A DNA stretch of 64,000 bases, from the NCBI RefSeq assembly GCF_020179475.1, contig NZ_JAILXZ010000001.1, positions 558,001 to 622,000 on the forward strand, given 5' to 3'. The first letter of the stretch is position 1; each line of letters starts with the position of its first letter. This document shows positions 28,642 to 38,743 of the stretch, piece by piece. This stretch comes from Novosphingobium huizhouense (GTDB lineage: Bacteria; Pseudomonadota; Alphaproteobacteria; Sphingomonadales; Sphingomonadaceae). The notes beneath the pieces are model-generated. The model had not been told where the DNA came from, ran no database searches, and saw nothing but the letters and a program-made list of their open reading frames with translations. Both the position numbers and the translations under genes were made by a program.

Positions 28642-29802
28642 ATGAAGGCGACGACGATACTTGCGGCAGCGCTGTGTCTGCCGGGGGCGATGACGACGGG
28701 CGGGTGCGCCCTGGCGCAAACGCCTTCCCCGCAGGCGTCGCCTTCCCCTCAGGCGTCGGCTTCCCCGCCCGCAGCTGCCGAAGCCGCCGCGCGCCCCGCG
28801 AGCGCGTTCCGCGACCAGCCGCTGGTCAGCGAGATCTACACCGCCGACCCTTCCGCCCACGTCTTCGGCGGCAGGATCTACGTCTATCCCTCGCACGACA
28901 TCGAGACCCCGACGCCCGACGACGACCTCGGCAACCAGTACGCGATGCGCGACTACCGGGTGCTCAGCATGGACCGGATCGGGGGCAAGGTCACCGTCCA
29001 CCCGGTCGCGCTCGACGTGAAGGACGTGCCCTGGGCCTCGCAGCAGATGTGGGCGCCCGACGCCGCGTACAAGGACGGCACGTACTACCTCTATTTCCCG
29101 GCGCGCGACAAATCGAAGGACAAGAACGGCCTCGGCGCCTTCCGCATCGGCGTGGCGACGTCGAAGAGCCCGGTCGGCCCGTTCGTCGCCGAAAAGGAAT
29201 GGATCCCCGGCTCCTACTCGATGGACCCCGCGGTGTTCGTCGACCACGATGGCGCCGCATACATGTACTTCGGCGGAATCTGGGGCGGGCAGCTCCAGCG
29301 CTGGGCGAGCGGCAACTACGATCCCAACGGCTCGGACACCGACCTGCTGCAGGATGACAAGCCGGCCATCTCGGGCAAGGTCGCGCGGCTCAATCCCGAC
29401 ATGAAGACGTTCGCCGAGCCGCCGCGCGATGCGGTGATCCTCGACGAGAACGGCAAGCCGGTGCTCGGCGGCGACCACGAACGGCGCTTCTTCGAAGCCT
29501 CGTGGATGTTCCGCAAGGACGGCAAGTACTACTACACCTACTCGACTGGCGACACGCACTTCCTCAACTACGCGATCGGCGACAGTCCTTATGGCCCGTT
29601 CAGGTACACCGGCCATATCCTCAAGCCCGTGCAGGGCTGGACCACGCACCATTCGATCATCGAGCACGATGGCAAATGGTGGCTGTTCTATGCCGACAAC
29701 CAGCTTTCGGGGAAGAACCACCTGCGCAACGTCAAGGTCACCGAGCTGACCTTCAATCCCGACGGCACGATCCGGACGATCGACCCGTTCGAGCCGAAGT
29801 GA
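28642..29802 (+). CDS. Glycoside hydrolase family 43 (beta-xylosidase/arabinofuranosidase)
   Basis: A 386-residue exported enzyme expected to cleave xylose or arabinose from xylo-oligosaccharides. The N-terminus MKATTILAAALCLPGAMTTGGC could be a lipoprotein signal, then a Pro/Ser/Ala linker (about 27-52). GH43 five-bladed propeller: general base Asp69 in YTADPSAHVFGGRIYVYPSHD, the pKa-modulating Asp in YSMDPAVFVDHDG, and the acid Glu in RRFFEASWMF. First gene of a unit running to GH95, seven bases before xylulokinase. Bond specificity cannot be read from sequence. Confidence 0.9.
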   Translation: MKATTILAAALCLPGAMTTGGCALAQTPSPQASPSPQASASPPAAAEAAARPASAFRDQPLVSEIYTADPSAHVFGGRIYVYPSHDIETPTPDDDLGNQYAMRDYRVLSMDRIGGKVTVHPVALDVKDVPWASQQMWAPDAAYKDGTYYLYFPARDKSKDKNGLGAFRIGVATSKSPVGPFVAEKEWIPGSYSMDPAVFVDHDGAAYMYFGGIWGGQLQRWASGNYDPNGSDTDLLQDDKPAISGKVARLNPDMKTFAEPPRDAVILDENGKPVLGGDHERRFFEASWMFRKDGKYYYTYSTGDTHFLNYAIGDSPYGPFRYTGHILKPVQGWTTHHSIIEHDGKWWLFYADNQLSGKNHLRNVKVTELTFNPDGTIRTIDPFEPK

Positions 29803-29809
29803 CCGGGCG

Positions 29810-31258
29810 ATGTTCCTCGGCATCGATGTCGGCACGAGCTGCGTCAAGGCGGTCGTTACCGGCGATGACGGCGCGGTCCTCGCGCAGGCCAGCTCCGACC
29901 TGACCGTTTCGCGTCCCCATCCGCTGTGGTCCGAACAGGCCCCAGCGGACTGGGTCTCCGCCGCCAACAAGGCCGTGCTGGCGCTCGATCCCGCGATGCG
30001 CGGCGCGGTCAGCGCCATCGGGCTTGCCGGCCAGATGCACGGCGCGACGCTGCTCGGCTCCGACGACCGCCCGCTGCGCCCCGCTATCCTGTGGAACGAC
30101 GGCCGCAGCTTCGCGCAATGCGCCGAGCTCGAGGCGCTGGAGCCGCGATCGCGCGAGATCACCGGCAACATCGCGATGCCCGGCTTCACCGCGCCCAAGC
30201 TCGCCTGGGTGCGCGCCCACGAGCCCGACGTCTTTGCCGCGACGCGCACCGTGCTGCTGCCCAAGGACTACGTGCGCCTCGCGCTCACCGGCGAGAAGGC
30301 GAGCGACATGTCGGACAGCGCGGGCACGCTCTGGCTCGATGTCGAGGCGCGCGCCTGGTCGGGCGCGATGCTCGCCGCGAGCGGGCTCTACGAAAGCCAC
30401 ATGCCCCGCCTTTACGAAGGTCCCGAAGTCACCGGAGTCCTGCGCGAGGATGTGGCGCGCAGCTGGGGCATGGCGCGCGTGCCGGTGGTCGCCGGCGCGG
30501 GCGACAACGCCGCCGGCGCGCTTGGCGTCGGCGTGCTGGCGGACGGCCAGGGCATGCTTTCGCTCGGCACCTCGGGCGTGATCTTCGTCGCCACCGACCG
30601 CTTCCGCCCCAACCCGGGGCAGGCGGTCCACGCCTTCTGCCACGCGTTGCCGGGGCTGTGGCACCAGATGAGCGTCCACCTCTCGGCCGCCTCGTGCATC
30701 GACTGGGCCGCGCGCGCCTGCAACGTGCCGGGCCCGGCCGAATTCTTCGCGCTTGCCGAACAGGCGGGCGTCGCCAGCGGTGGCGAGCTGTTTCTCCCCT
30801 ACCTTTCGGGCGAGCGCACGCCGCACAACGACCCGCACATCCGCGCCGCGTTCCTCGGGCTCGGCAACGAGAGCACCACGCCGCGCCTTGCCGCGGCGGT
30901 GCTCGAAGGCGTCGCCTTCGCCCATGCAGACGGCATCGACGCCCTGCGCGCGGCGGGCACGCGGATCGAGGAGCTCTGCGTCATCGGCGGCGGCTCGCGC
31001 TCGGCGCACTGGGGCCGCATCCTCGCCAGCGTGCTCGGCGTCCGCCTCGTCTATCTCCACGGCGGCGAGGTCGGCCCGGCGCTGGGCGCCGCCCGGCTCG
31101 CGCAGATGGCCGCCACCGCGGCGAGCGCCGAGGCGGTCTGCACCCGCCCGCCGGTGCGCGCGGTGATCGAGCCCGATCCCGAGCTCGCCGCCCGCCTCGC
31201 GCCCAAGCGCGACCGCTTCCGCGCCGCCTACCGCGCGCTCGCATCGATCAAGGAGTAA
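29810..31258 (+). CDS. xylB: Xylulokinase
   Basis: Phosphorylates D-xylulose to xylulose 5-phosphate for the pentose phosphate pathway. A 482-residue FGGY-family kinase: [16 protein letters not shown] (phosphate-1 motif), [12 protein letters not shown] with the His/Gly of xylulokinases, [39 protein letters not shown] and the adenosine motif [20 protein letters not shown]. Lies between GH43 (7 bases) and xylose isomerase (8 bases), forming the isomerase route. The same symbol is used for xylose dehydrogenase in Caulobacter; that gene is the SDR at 58781. Confidence 0.96.
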   Translation: MFLGIDVGTSCVKAVVTGDDGAVLAQASSDLTVSRPHPLWSEQAPADWVSAANKAVLALDPAMRGAVSAIGLAGQMHGATLLGSDDRPLRPAILWNDGRSFAQCAELEALEPRSREITGNIAMPGFTAPKLAWVRAHEPDVFAATRTVLLPKDYVRLALTGEKASDMSDSAGTLWLDVEARAWSGAMLAASGLYESHMPRLYEGPEVTGVLREDVARSWGMARVPVVAGAGDNAAGALGVGVLADGQGMLSLGTSGVIFVATDRFRPNPGQAVHAFCHALPGLWHQMSVHLSAASCIDWAARACNVPGPAEFFALAEQAGVASGGELFLPYLSGERTPHNDPHIRAAFLGLGNESTTPRLAAAVLEGVAFAHADGIDALRAAGTRIEELCVIGGGSRSAHWGRILASVLGVRLVYLHGGEVGPALGAARLAQMAATAASAEAVCTRPPVRAVIEPDPELAARLAPKRDRFRAAYRALASIKE

Positions 31259-31266
31259 CCTCGCTC

Positions 31267-32574
31267 ATGTCCGCAGCCTATTTCGACGCTTTCGAGACCA
31301 TCCGCTACGAAGGTCCCGACAGCACCAACGACCTCGCCTACCGCTGGTACGACAAGGACCGGGTGGTCTTCGGCAAGCGCATGGAGGACTACCTGCGCTT
31401 CGCCGTGTGCATGTGGCACACCTTCTGCTGGCCGGGCAGCGACGTGTTCGGCGCCGGCACCTTCGACCGCCCCTGGCTGAACGGACCGCAGGACGAATCC
31501 GCCGCGCGCGCCAAGCGCGAAGCCGCGCTCGCCTTCGTCGAGAAGCTCGACCTGCCGTTCTACTGCTTCCACGACGTCGACGTGATGGCGCCGGCCGAGA
31601 GCATCGGCGACTTCCGCGCAAGCTTCGCCCGCGCCGTCGACCACCTCGAGGAACTGCAGGCCCGCCACGGCCGCAAGCTGCTGTGGGGCACCGCCAACCT
31701 GTTCGGCCATCCGCGCTACCTTGCCGGCGCCGCCACCTCGCCGCGCCCCGAAGTCTATGCCTGGGGCGCGAGCCAGGTGCGCGATGCGCTCGAGGCGACG
31801 CATCGCCTGGGCGGTGCGAACTATGTGCTGTGGGGCGGCCGCGAGGGCTACGACACGATCCTCAACACCGACTTGCGCACCGAACAGGACAATTTCGGCC
31901 GGTTCCTTTCGCTGGTGGTCGAGCACAAGCACAAGATCGGCTTTGCCGGCACGATCCTGATCGAGCCCAAGCCGCACGAACCGACCAAGCACCAGTACGA
32001 TTTCGACACCCAGACCGTCTACGGCTTCCTCAAGCGCTACGGGCTCGAGGACGAGGTCCGGGTCAACATCGAAGCCAACCACGCCACCCTTTCGGGCCAC
32101 ACCTTCGAGCACGAGATCGCGATGGCCGGCGCGCTCGGCCTGTTCGGATCGATCGACGCCAACCGCGGCGATCCGCAGAACGGCTGGGACACCGACCAGT
32201 TTCCCAACTCGGTCGAGGAACTGACCCTCGCATGCATCGAGATCGAGCGCGCCGGCGGCTTCACCGACGGCGGCTTCAACTTCGACGCCAAGGTCCGCCG
32301 CCAGTCGATCGACGCCGCCGACCTGTTCCACGGGCACATCGGCGGGGTCGACGTGATCGCCCGCGCGCTGCTGCGCGCCGAGGCGATCATCGCCGATGGC
32401 CGCATCGATGCGTTCCGCGCCGAACGCTACGCCGGCTGGAACGGGGAGCTCGGCCAGGCCATCCGCCGCGCCAGCCTCGCCGAGATCGCCGACCTCGCCG
32501 TGGCGCAGGATCTGAGGCCCGCGCCCGTTTCCGGTCGCCAGGAATGGCTCGAGAACATGCTCAACCGCTTCTGA
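31267..32574 (+). CDS. xylA: Xylose isomerase
   Basis: Interconverts D-xylose and D-xylulose with two divalent metals. 435 residues, the length of class II isomerases. Catalytic His/Asp in [12 protein letters not shown], metal ligands in [18 protein letters not shown] and [17 protein letters not shown], and the later [17 protein letters not shown]. The ATG follows AAGGAG in the last codons of xylulokinase. A strong hairpin lies in the 121-base gap after it. Confidence 0.97.
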   Translation: MSAAYFDAFETIRYEGPDSTNDLAYRWYDKDRVVFGKRMEDYLRFAVCMWHTFCWPGSDVFGAGTFDRPWLNGPQDESAARAKREAALAFVEKLDLPFYCFHDVDVMAPAESIGDFRASFARAVDHLEELQARHGRKLLWGTANLFGHPRYLAGAATSPRPEVYAWGASQVRDALEATHRLGGANYVLWGGREGYDTILNTDLRTEQDNFGRFLSLVVEHKHKIGFAGTILIEPKPHEPTKHQYDFDTQTVYGFLKRYGLEDEVRVNIEANHATLSGHTFEHEIAMAGALGLFGSIDANRGDPQNGWDTDQFPNSVEELTLACIEIERAGGFTDGGFNFDAKVRRQSIDAADLFHGHIGGVDVIARALLRAEAIIADGRIDAFRAERYAGWNGELGQAIRRASLAEIADLAVAQDLRPAPVSGRQEWLENMLNRF

Positions 32575-32590
32575 TCCGCGCGTCCCGGCG

Positions 32591-32643
32591 GACGGAGAAG
32601 GCGAAGGGGGAAAATCGGAGCACCCCCCGGAACCTTCTCCGTC
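32591..32643 (+). other. Intercistronic hairpin after xylA
   Basis: An 11-bp perfect stem, gacggagaagg (32591-32601) against ccttctccgtc (32633-32643), with an inner G5/C6 stem in the loop. No T-run. It sits inside a probable operon, so it may set the xylA mRNA 3' end and lower expression of downstream genes. Confidence 0.6.
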
Positions 32644-32695
32644 ACTCCGCCCGCCCCAGGCCTGCCTTGCTCCCCAGCAACCCGTGAGAGAAGCC

Positions 32696-33397
32696 ATGGC
32701 CCGACCGTCGTATCTCGCCGCAGCGGCTGCCGCGCTGCTGAACCTTGCTCCGCCGCCGGCCCAGGCCGCTCCTGCCGCTCCCGCCGCTTCGTTCGCGCCG
32801 TGGTTCACCGCCGCGACCGCGCAGAGCGCCTCCCCCGACGAGGACGGCTTCATCCGCCGCTGGATGCTGCTCGAGCCGATCGCCAGGCCCAACCGCACCA
32901 ACCAGCTCTTCACCAGCGTCTATGTCCGCAAGGCTTTCGCCGAGGACCGTCCGTCCGGCCTCGACGGCGCCACGCTTCCCCGCGACGGGCAGACGCTGGT
33001 CCACAAGGGCACGACGCTCGCCTGGCACGCGCTCGACGCAACGCCGTGGGACGTCAAGCTGTTCAACTTCGCCGCCGCCACCGGCCGACCGACCTACGGC
33101 GTGATCTTCTGGGCGACGACGGTGGTCGAAGCGCCGCGCGCCATCCCTGGCGCCCGCCTCGCTATCGGCTCGAACGCGGCGTCGATGTGGTGGCTCAACG
33201 GCGCCGAGGCCGCCGCGCTGTACGGCGATCGGCGCATGGTCATGGACGACGTCGTCTCGCCCGCGATCGGCCTCAGGAAGGGACGCAACGTGCTGACCGG
33301 CGCGGTGATCAACGGCCCCGGACTCAGCGATTTCGCGGTCCGCTTCGTCGACGACGCGGGCCAACCGATCCGCGACCTCAAGGTCGTCCTGCGGTGA
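32696..33397 (+). CDS. Secreted protein of unknown function in the glycan operon
   Basis: A 233-residue exported protein: signal peptide MARPSYLAAAAAALLNLAPPPAQA, then one beta-rich domain with DEDGFIRRWMLLEPI, NQLFTSVYVRKAF, LAWHALDATPWDVKLFNFA, PTYGVIFWATTVV and GSNAASMWWLNGAEAAALYGDRRMVMDD. From memory, a similar domain is fused to some Bacteroidetes acetylxylan esterases; here it stands alone with no serine-hydrolase motif. ATG 32696 is preferred to GTG 32684. Lies between xylA and a second GH43 (11 bases), so a glycan-binding or accessory role is plausible but unproven. Confidence 0.7.
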   Translation: MARPSYLAAAAAALLNLAPPPAQAAPAAPAASFAPWFTAATAQSASPDEDGFIRRWMLLEPIARPNRTNQLFTSVYVRKAFAEDRPSGLDGATLPRDGQTLVHKGTTLAWHALDATPWDVKLFNFAAATGRPTYGVIFWATTVVEAPRAIPGARLAIGSNAASMWWLNGAEAAALYGDRRMVMDDVVSPAIGLRKGRNVLTGAVINGPGLSDFAVRFVDDAGQPIRDLKVVLR

Positions 33398-33408
33398 AAG
33401 GGACAGGC

Positions 33409-34884
33409 ATGAACACCAGGGCATTCCTTGCCGCAACGGCGCTCGCCCTCGCGCCCGCCGCGCTTCTTGCGCAAGGCCCGGCCGCGGAGGAATCGCGCGG
33501 CAACCCGGTCGCCCAGATGGAGGGCGAGCCTTACATCCACGACCCCTCGACGATCATCGAATCCGATGGCCGGTACTATACCTTCGGCACCGGCGCGGGC
33601 GGCCTTGTCTCGCCCGACGGCTGGACCTGGACCTCGGGCCCGGTCCGCCCCGGCGGCGGCGTCGCGCCCGACGTGATCAAGCTCGGCGACCGCTACTTTG
33701 TCGCCTGGGCGGTCGGCGGCGGGGGCATGAACGGCGGCCACAAGAGCGACATCAGGATCATGTGGACGAAGTCGCTCGATCCTGCCTCCAGGGACTTCGG
33801 CTTCCACGATGTCGGCACCGTCGCGTCGAGCGACGGGATCGAGAACCACGACGCGATCGACCCCGCGTTCCTGCTCGCCGAGGGGCGGCTGTGGCTCAGC
33901 TACGGCACCTACTTCGGCACGATCCGCATGATCGAGCTCGATCCCCGGACCGCCGAGCGCCTTCCCGGCAACCAGCCGGTCGAGGTCGCGATCGACATGG
34001 AAGCGACCGCGCTGCTGCATCGCGACGGCTGGTACTACCTGCTCGGCACCCACGGCACCTGCTGCGACGGGCCCAACTCCACCTACAACATCCGCGTCGG
34101 CCGCTCGCGCAATCCCACCGGGCCTTACCTGGACGCCTTCGGCGTGCCGCTGCTCAAGGGCGGGGGCAAGCTCGTCTGGGGCTCGAACGGGCGCGGCATG
34201 GGCGCGGGGCACTTCGGCCTCGTCGACCTCGGCGACGGCGTGGAGAAGTTCTCGTTCCACTACGAGGCCGACCTCGACCGCGACGGGCGCAGCGTGCTCG
34301 CGATCCTGCCGCTGACGTGGAAGGACGGCTGGCCCCGGGGCAACGAGAACCTGCGCCCGGGCACCTACGAGATCCAGTCCGAGCGCGGCGGCGCGCTCCA
34401 GCTCGCGGTCGACGAAGTGCGCATGCCCTTCGCCTGGACCGGGTTCGGCCCGCCGAAGGCGCCGGTCAAGCCGGTGGCGGCGCAAACGCTCGCGCAGAAC
34501 CGGGCGACCTGGCCCGAAGGCACGATCGCGGTCGACATGGGCGACTACATGGTCCGCCCGCACCAGCTCTGGACGATCGAGCCGATCGCCGGCGCGGGCG
34601 GCTGGTTCGGCGCGCCCTATGTGCGGATCGTGATCGCCGGCACCACCCGCGCGCTCGCTGCAACGCCGTCGGGCGATGTCGTCGCCGTGCCGCAGTTCAC
34701 CGGCGCGCCCGAGCAGCTCTGGCGGATCGACCAGCTGACCGACGGCACCTTCCGCATCGTGCCGCGCACCACGCCCGATCCGTTCAGGCCGCTCGCGCTG
34801 GCCGCGGTCGGCGCCAGCACCCCGCGCCTCGTCCGCTTCGACCCGCAGTCCGAAGCGGGCAAGTGGACCTTCCGCCTCCCCTAG
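33409..34884 (+). CDS. GH43 arabinanase-like enzyme with C-terminal ricin-like domain
   Basis: A 491-residue exported GH43 enzyme closest to the endo-arabinanase-like branch. Signal peptide to about residue 22; general base Asp45 in YIHDPSTIIESDGRYYTFGTG; second Asp in HDAIDPAFLLAEGRLWLSYG; acid Glu in DMEATALLHRDGWYYLLGTHG; CCDGPNSTYNIRVGRS is typical of arabinanases. The last ~150 residues (with PHQLWTIEPI and APEQLWRIDQL) look like a beta-trefoil, ricin-type carbohydrate-binding domain. Preceded by AAGGGACAGG and followed 8 bases later by GH95. Substrate likely arabinan or arabinoxylan side chains. Confidence 0.87.
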   Translation: MNTRAFLAATALALAPAALLAQGPAAEESRGNPVAQMEGEPYIHDPSTIIESDGRYYTFGTGAGGLVSPDGWTWTSGPVRPGGGVAPDVIKLGDRYFVAWAVGGGGMNGGHKSDIRIMWTKSLDPASRDFGFHDVGTVASSDGIENHDAIDPAFLLAEGRLWLSYGTYFGTIRMIELDPRTAERLPGNQPVEVAIDMEATALLHRDGWYYLLGTHGTCCDGPNSTYNIRVGRSRNPTGPYLDAFGVPLLKGGGKLVWGSNGRGMGAGHFGLVDLGDGVEKFSFHYEADLDRDGRSVLAILPLTWKDGWPRGNENLRPGTYEIQSERGGALQLAVDEVRMPFAWTGFGPPKAPVKPVAAQTLAQNRATWPEGTIAVDMGDYMVRPHQLWTIEPIAGAGGWFGAPYVRIVIAGTTRALAATPSGDVVAVPQFTGAPEQLWRIDQLTDGTFRIVPRTTPDPFRPLALAAVGASTPRLVRFDPQSEAGKWTFRLP

Positions 34885-34892
34885 CGCGCGCC

Positions 34893-37226
34893 GTGCGGCT
34901 TTCGCGACGGCGGGCTCTGGAGGCCGGTGCGGCGCTTGCCGGTGCCCGCGTGCTCGCCGGCGCGCCCGCCGTGCAGGCGGCTGTGCCCGGGGGAGAGCGC
35001 GACCTGCTGTGGTACCGCGCCCCCGCGCGCGCGTGGACCGAGGCGCTGCCGATCGGCAACGGGCGGATCGGCGCAATGGTGTTCGGCGGCATCGCTTCCG
35101 AACGCCTCCAGCTCAACGAGGACACGCTGTGGAGCGGCGGCCCCTACGATCCGCACAACCCTGCGGCCACCCCGCAGGCGGTCGAGCAGGTCCGCCGCCT
35201 GATCGCCGCGGGCCGCTTCGCCCAGGCCGAGGCGCTCGCCGACGAGACGCTGATCGCCCGGCCGCGGGGCCAGATGGCCTACCAGACCTTCGGCGACCTC
35301 CATCTCGACATGCGGCTTGGCGGCGGGGCGAGCGACTATCGCCGCGCGCTCGATCTCGACCGCGCGATCGCCACCACGCGCTTTTCCGTGCCGGGCGGTG
35401 CGATCGTGCGCGAGGCGCTGGCAAGCCCGGTCGACCAGGTCATCGCGCTGCGCCTGACCGCGACCGGAACGGCACGGCTCGACGTCACGCTCCGCTTCGA
35501 GACGCCGCAGGACGCGACCATCGCGGCGCACGGCGACGAACTCCACGTCGACGGCCGCAACCTGCCCGGCGAAGGCATTGCCCCCGCCCTGCGCATCGCC
35601 GCGCGGATCGCGGTGACGAGCGAGGGCGGCGTGGTCCGCACCGAGGGCGTGCGCCTCGTCGTCGAAGACGCGCGCGCGGCGACGGTCCTGGTCGCGCTGG
35701 CGACCAGCCATCGCGGCCCCTCGGATACCTCGGGCGATGCCGAAGGCGAAGCCGCCCACCGTCTCGCCGCAGCCCGCAACCGGTCTTGGGCCGCCTTGCG
35801 CCGCGATCATGTCGCCGCGCATCGCCGCCTCTACCGCCGCTGCGGCCTCGATCTCGGACCGCCGAGCCTGCTCCCCACCGACGCGCGCATCGCCGCCGCG
35901 GCGCAGGCCGACGAGCCCGCGCTCGCCGCGCTCTATTTCGCCTATGCGCGCTACCTGCTGATCTGTTCGTCGCGGCCCGGCACCCAGCCGGCAAACCTGC
36001 AGGGGATCTGGAACGAGAGCACCGCGCCGCCGTGGGGTTCGAAGTACACGATCAACATCAACACCGAGATGAACTACTGGCTCGCCGATCCGGGCAATCT
36101 CGGCGAATGCGCCGAGCCGCTGTTGCGCCTGGTGCGCGAGCTGGCGCTGAGCGGGGCGAAGACCGCACGCGAGGTCTACGGCGCGCGCGGCTGGGTCGCG
36201 CACCACAACACCGACCTGTGGCGCGCCTCGCACCCGATCGACGGACCGGCGTGGGGACTGTGGCCGATGGGCGGCGCCTGGCTGTGCAACGCGCTGTGGG
36301 ACCGCTGGGACCATGGCCGCGACGACGCATGGCTCGCCGCAATCTACCCGCTGCTGCGCGGCGCGGCCGAGTTCTTCGTCGATACGCTGCAGCCATCGCC
36401 GGCGGGCCTCGTCACCTCGCCGTCGATCTCGCCCGAGAACCGCCACCCGTTCGGCGCCTCGGTCTGCGCAGGGCCGGCGATCGACCGCCAGATCCTGCGT
36501 GACCTGTTCGAGCGCACCGCCGATGCCGCCGACCGGCTGCAGGCCGACGCCTCGTTCGCGCGGCAGCTGCGCGACCTGCGGAGCAGGCTCGCTCCCGATC
36601 GCATCGGCAAGGCGGGGCAGTTGCAGGAATGGCTCGAGGACTGGGACGAGGCCGCGCCCGAGCCGGACCATCGCCACGTATCGCACCTGTACGCGCTCTA
36701 TCCCGGCCGGCAGATCGATCCCGACCGCACCCCCGACCTTGCCGCCGCGGCGCGCGTCTCGCTCGAGCGGCGGGGCGATCAGTCGACCGGCTGGGCCACC
36801 GCCTGGCGCATCGCGCTTTGGGCGCGGCTGCGCGATGGCGAGCGCGCCCATCGCATCCTGCGCGCGCTGCTCGCCCCGGCGCGGACGTACCCGAACATGT
36901 TCGACGCGCACCCGCCGTTCCAGATCGACGGGAACTTCGGTGGCGCCAGCGCGATCGCCGAGATGCTGTTGCAAAGCGGGGGCGGCGCGCTCCACCTGCT
37001 GCCCGCGCTTCCCGCGGCCTGGACGCAAGGACGCGCCCGCGGCCTCGTCGCGCGCGGCGGCATCGTCGTCGATCTCGCCTGGCGCCACGGCGCGCTGGCC
37101 GAGGCGCGGCTCGTGCCGATGCGGGCGCAGGCCTGCGACGTCCGCCTCGGCCAGGCCATGCGCAGGCTTGCGCTCGAACCGGGCCGCGCGGCGGTGCTGC
37201 GCGGCCCCGGGCTCGACCCGGCCTAG
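34893..37226 (+). CDS. Glycoside hydrolase family 95 (alpha-L-fucosidase/galactosidase)
   Basis: A 777-residue exported enzyme. The N-terminus MRLSRRRALEAGAALAGA is a twin-arginine (Tat) signal. GH95 landmarks: WTEALPIGNGRIGAMVFGG, LNEDTLWSGGP, PANLQGIWNES, the Asn pair in NINTEMNYW (Asn388, Asn390), the acid Glu in SPSISPENRHPFG and the Asp in QIDGNFGGASAIAEML. The family removes alpha-1,2-L-fucose or L-galactose, for example from xyloglucan side chains. Start GTG 34893. Its TAG stop is shared on both strands with convergent GH8 (CTAG at 37223-37226). Confidence 0.93.
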   Translation: MRLSRRRALEAGAALAGARVLAGAPAVQAAVPGGERDLLWYRAPARAWTEALPIGNGRIGAMVFGGIASERLQLNEDTLWSGGPYDPHNPAATPQAVEQVRRLIAAGRFAQAEALADETLIARPRGQMAYQTFGDLHLDMRLGGGASDYRRALDLDRAIATTRFSVPGGAIVREALASPVDQVIALRLTATGTARLDVTLRFETPQDATIAAHGDELHVDGRNLPGEGIAPALRIAARIAVTSEGGVVRTEGVRLVVEDARAATVLVALATSHRGPSDTSGDAEGEAAHRLAAARNRSWAALRRDHVAAHRRLYRRCGLDLGPPSLLPTDARIAAAAQADEPALAALYFAYARYLLICSSRPGTQPANLQGIWNESTAPPWGSKYTININTEMNYWLADPGNLGECAEPLLRLVRELALSGAKTAREVYGARGWVAHHNTDLWRASHPIDGPAWGLWPMGGAWLCNALWDRWDHGRDDAWLAAIYPLLRGAAEFFVDTLQPSPAGLVTSPSISPENRHPFGASVCAGPAIDRQILRDLFERTADAADRLQADASFARQLRDLRSRLAPDRIGKAGQLQEWLEDWDEAAPEPDHRHVSHLYALYPGRQIDPDRTPDLAAAARVSLERRGDQSTGWATAWRIALWARLRDGERAHRILRALLAPARTYPNMFDAHPPFQIDGNFGGASAIAEMLLQSGGGALHLLPALPAAWTQGRARGLVARGGIVVDLAWRHGALAEARLVPMRAQACDVRLGQAMRRLALEPGRAAVLRGPGLDPA

Positions 37227-38743
37227 CGCGACGGCGGCGCGATCACCCGGAACTCGCCCGCCAGGTGCATCATGCTCATCAGGGTGAGCAGGCCGTCGAA
37301 ATAGCGCTGCTCGCCTTCGGGGCGGGGCGTGTCCCACAGCGCCTTGACGAAGTCGCGCGCCAGCGGCTCGGGAGTGCCGGCGAGCCCTGCCACCGCCGTC
37401 GCCGCGACCATGCCCGGCGAATGGCGGGTCGAAAGCGGCTTGCCCTCGAGCGTGTAGCGATCGGCGAAGCGATCGATGCCCTCGCTCGCAAGGAAGCGCT
37501 GGATCGCGGTGCTCAGGCTCGGCTGGCGCGGGTCCTTCCCCCACCAGCTGGCGTCGACCGACCAGTTGCTCGCGGTGCGCCAGCTGTCATAGCCGAACGG
37601 ATAGGGCGCGCCGTCCTGGGTGGTCATCGCGCTGCCGTCGAAATAGCTGTGGTCGGGGGCGAGCCCGGTGCGCGGGTTCGTCACGCGCACGAAGTAGTCG
37701 CGGCTGACGTCGGCGGCGAGCGCCCAGAACGGACGGTCGGCCTCCGGGCCCCAGCGCGCCCACAGCTCGTAGAACGCGGGCAGGTGGTACGAGGCGTCCG
37801 AGCCCGGATAGCCGACGTCCGCAACGAAGCGGACCATCGCATGGCTCTCCTCCATCATCGGCCCGACCGAATGGGGCCTTGGCGCCGGGTCGCGCCACGG
37901 CGGCGCCGGCGCCTTGCCTTGCGCCGCGAGCGCGGCGGCTTCGGCGCGATTGTTGATGCTCGGCCAGGGCCGGTCGGGCGGCACGAAGGGCGCATCGCCC
38001 GGATGGATGCGGAACGGCGGCGTGCCGGTCATGACCGCGCGGTGGCGCATCGCGACGAGGATGCGGTCGGCCTCGGCGCGGTAGTCGTAGATCCCCTTGC
38101 CGTTGCCCCAGCGGTTCGCGGCGAAGTAGAGCGCCATCGCGAAGTACTCCTCGCCGTCGGGCGCGGCGCCGGTGCTGCGCGGGCTGCCGTCGGTGCCCAT
38201 CGACCAGGCGAAATAGCCATACGACGGGTTCGCCGGGTCAGTCACCTGCATGTAGGTCTTGGCCCAGTTCCACAGCGCGTCGAACTCGCGCTTGTGGCCG
38301 AGCTGGACGGCGATCATCATGCCATAGCTCATGCCCTCCGAGCGGGCGTCGTTGTTGGCCCAGTCGGTGACGTAGGCCAGCGGGCCGTCGGCATTCGCGC
38401 CGGTCTCGAAATAGAGCCGCTGTTCCTGCCCGTCGCCGTGGAAGTAGGCCCGCCAGGTCTCCTCGATCCGCGCGCGGACCTGCTCCTGCGGCACGCCAAG
38501 CAGCTCGGTGAACAGATTGCGGTAATGGCCCGTGGCATAGGCCCCGCGCCCGTCGCCGGGGCGCCGCGTCACGCGCCACAGCGGCGCCTCGACATGGCGC
38601 TCGAAGGCGACCGCGGGCGGCGGCGCCGAAGCCTCGGTCACCTGCGCCGGCGGCGGCGCGGCAAGGGCCGGTGCGCCCGGCGCCACGAGCCAGACGAGCA
38701 GGGCCGCTGCGGCGCGGGCGGTGCCGGTGGCCCGCGCGCTCAC
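37223..38743 (-). CDS. GH8 reducing-end xylose-releasing exo-oligoxylanase (Rex type)
   Basis: Expected to remove single xylose units from the reducing end of xylo-oligosaccharides. 506 residues: signal region (about 12-28), then the (alpha/alpha)6 barrel with the acid Glu in ARSEGMSYGMMIAVQ, the family sequence APDGEEYFAMALYFAANRWG, MMEESHAMVRFV and YDSWRTASNWSVDASWW. APDGEEYF is what I recall from Bacillus Rex enzymes rather than cellulases. The GTG start overlaps the GH3 stop (GTGA), so the two are translationally coupled. Unusually, its stop overlaps that of GH95. Confidence 0.9.
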   Translation of the reverse strand: MSARATGTARAAAALLVWLVAPGAPALAAPPPAQVTEASAPPPAVAFERHVEAPLWRVTRRPGDGRGAYATGHYRNLFTELLGVPQEQVRARIEETWRAYFHGDGQEQRLYFETGANADGPLAYVTDWANNDARSEGMSYGMMIAVQLGHKREFDALWNWAKTYMQVTDPANPSYGYFAWSMGTDGSPRSTGAAPDGEEYFAMALYFAANRWGNGKGIYDYRAEADRILVAMRHRAVMTGTPPFRIHPGDAPFVPPDRPWPSINNRAEAAALAAQGKAPAPPWRDPAPRPHSVGPMMEESHAMVRFVADVGYPGSDASYHLPAFYELWARWGPEADRPFWALAADVSRDYFVRVTNPRTGLAPDHSYFDGSAMTTQDGAPYPFGYDSWRTASNWSVDASWWGKDPRQPSLSTAIQRFLASEGIDRFADRYTLEGKPLSTRHSPGMVAATAVAGLAGTPEPLARDFVKALWDTPRPEGEQRYFDGLLTLMSMMHLAGEFRVIAPPSR

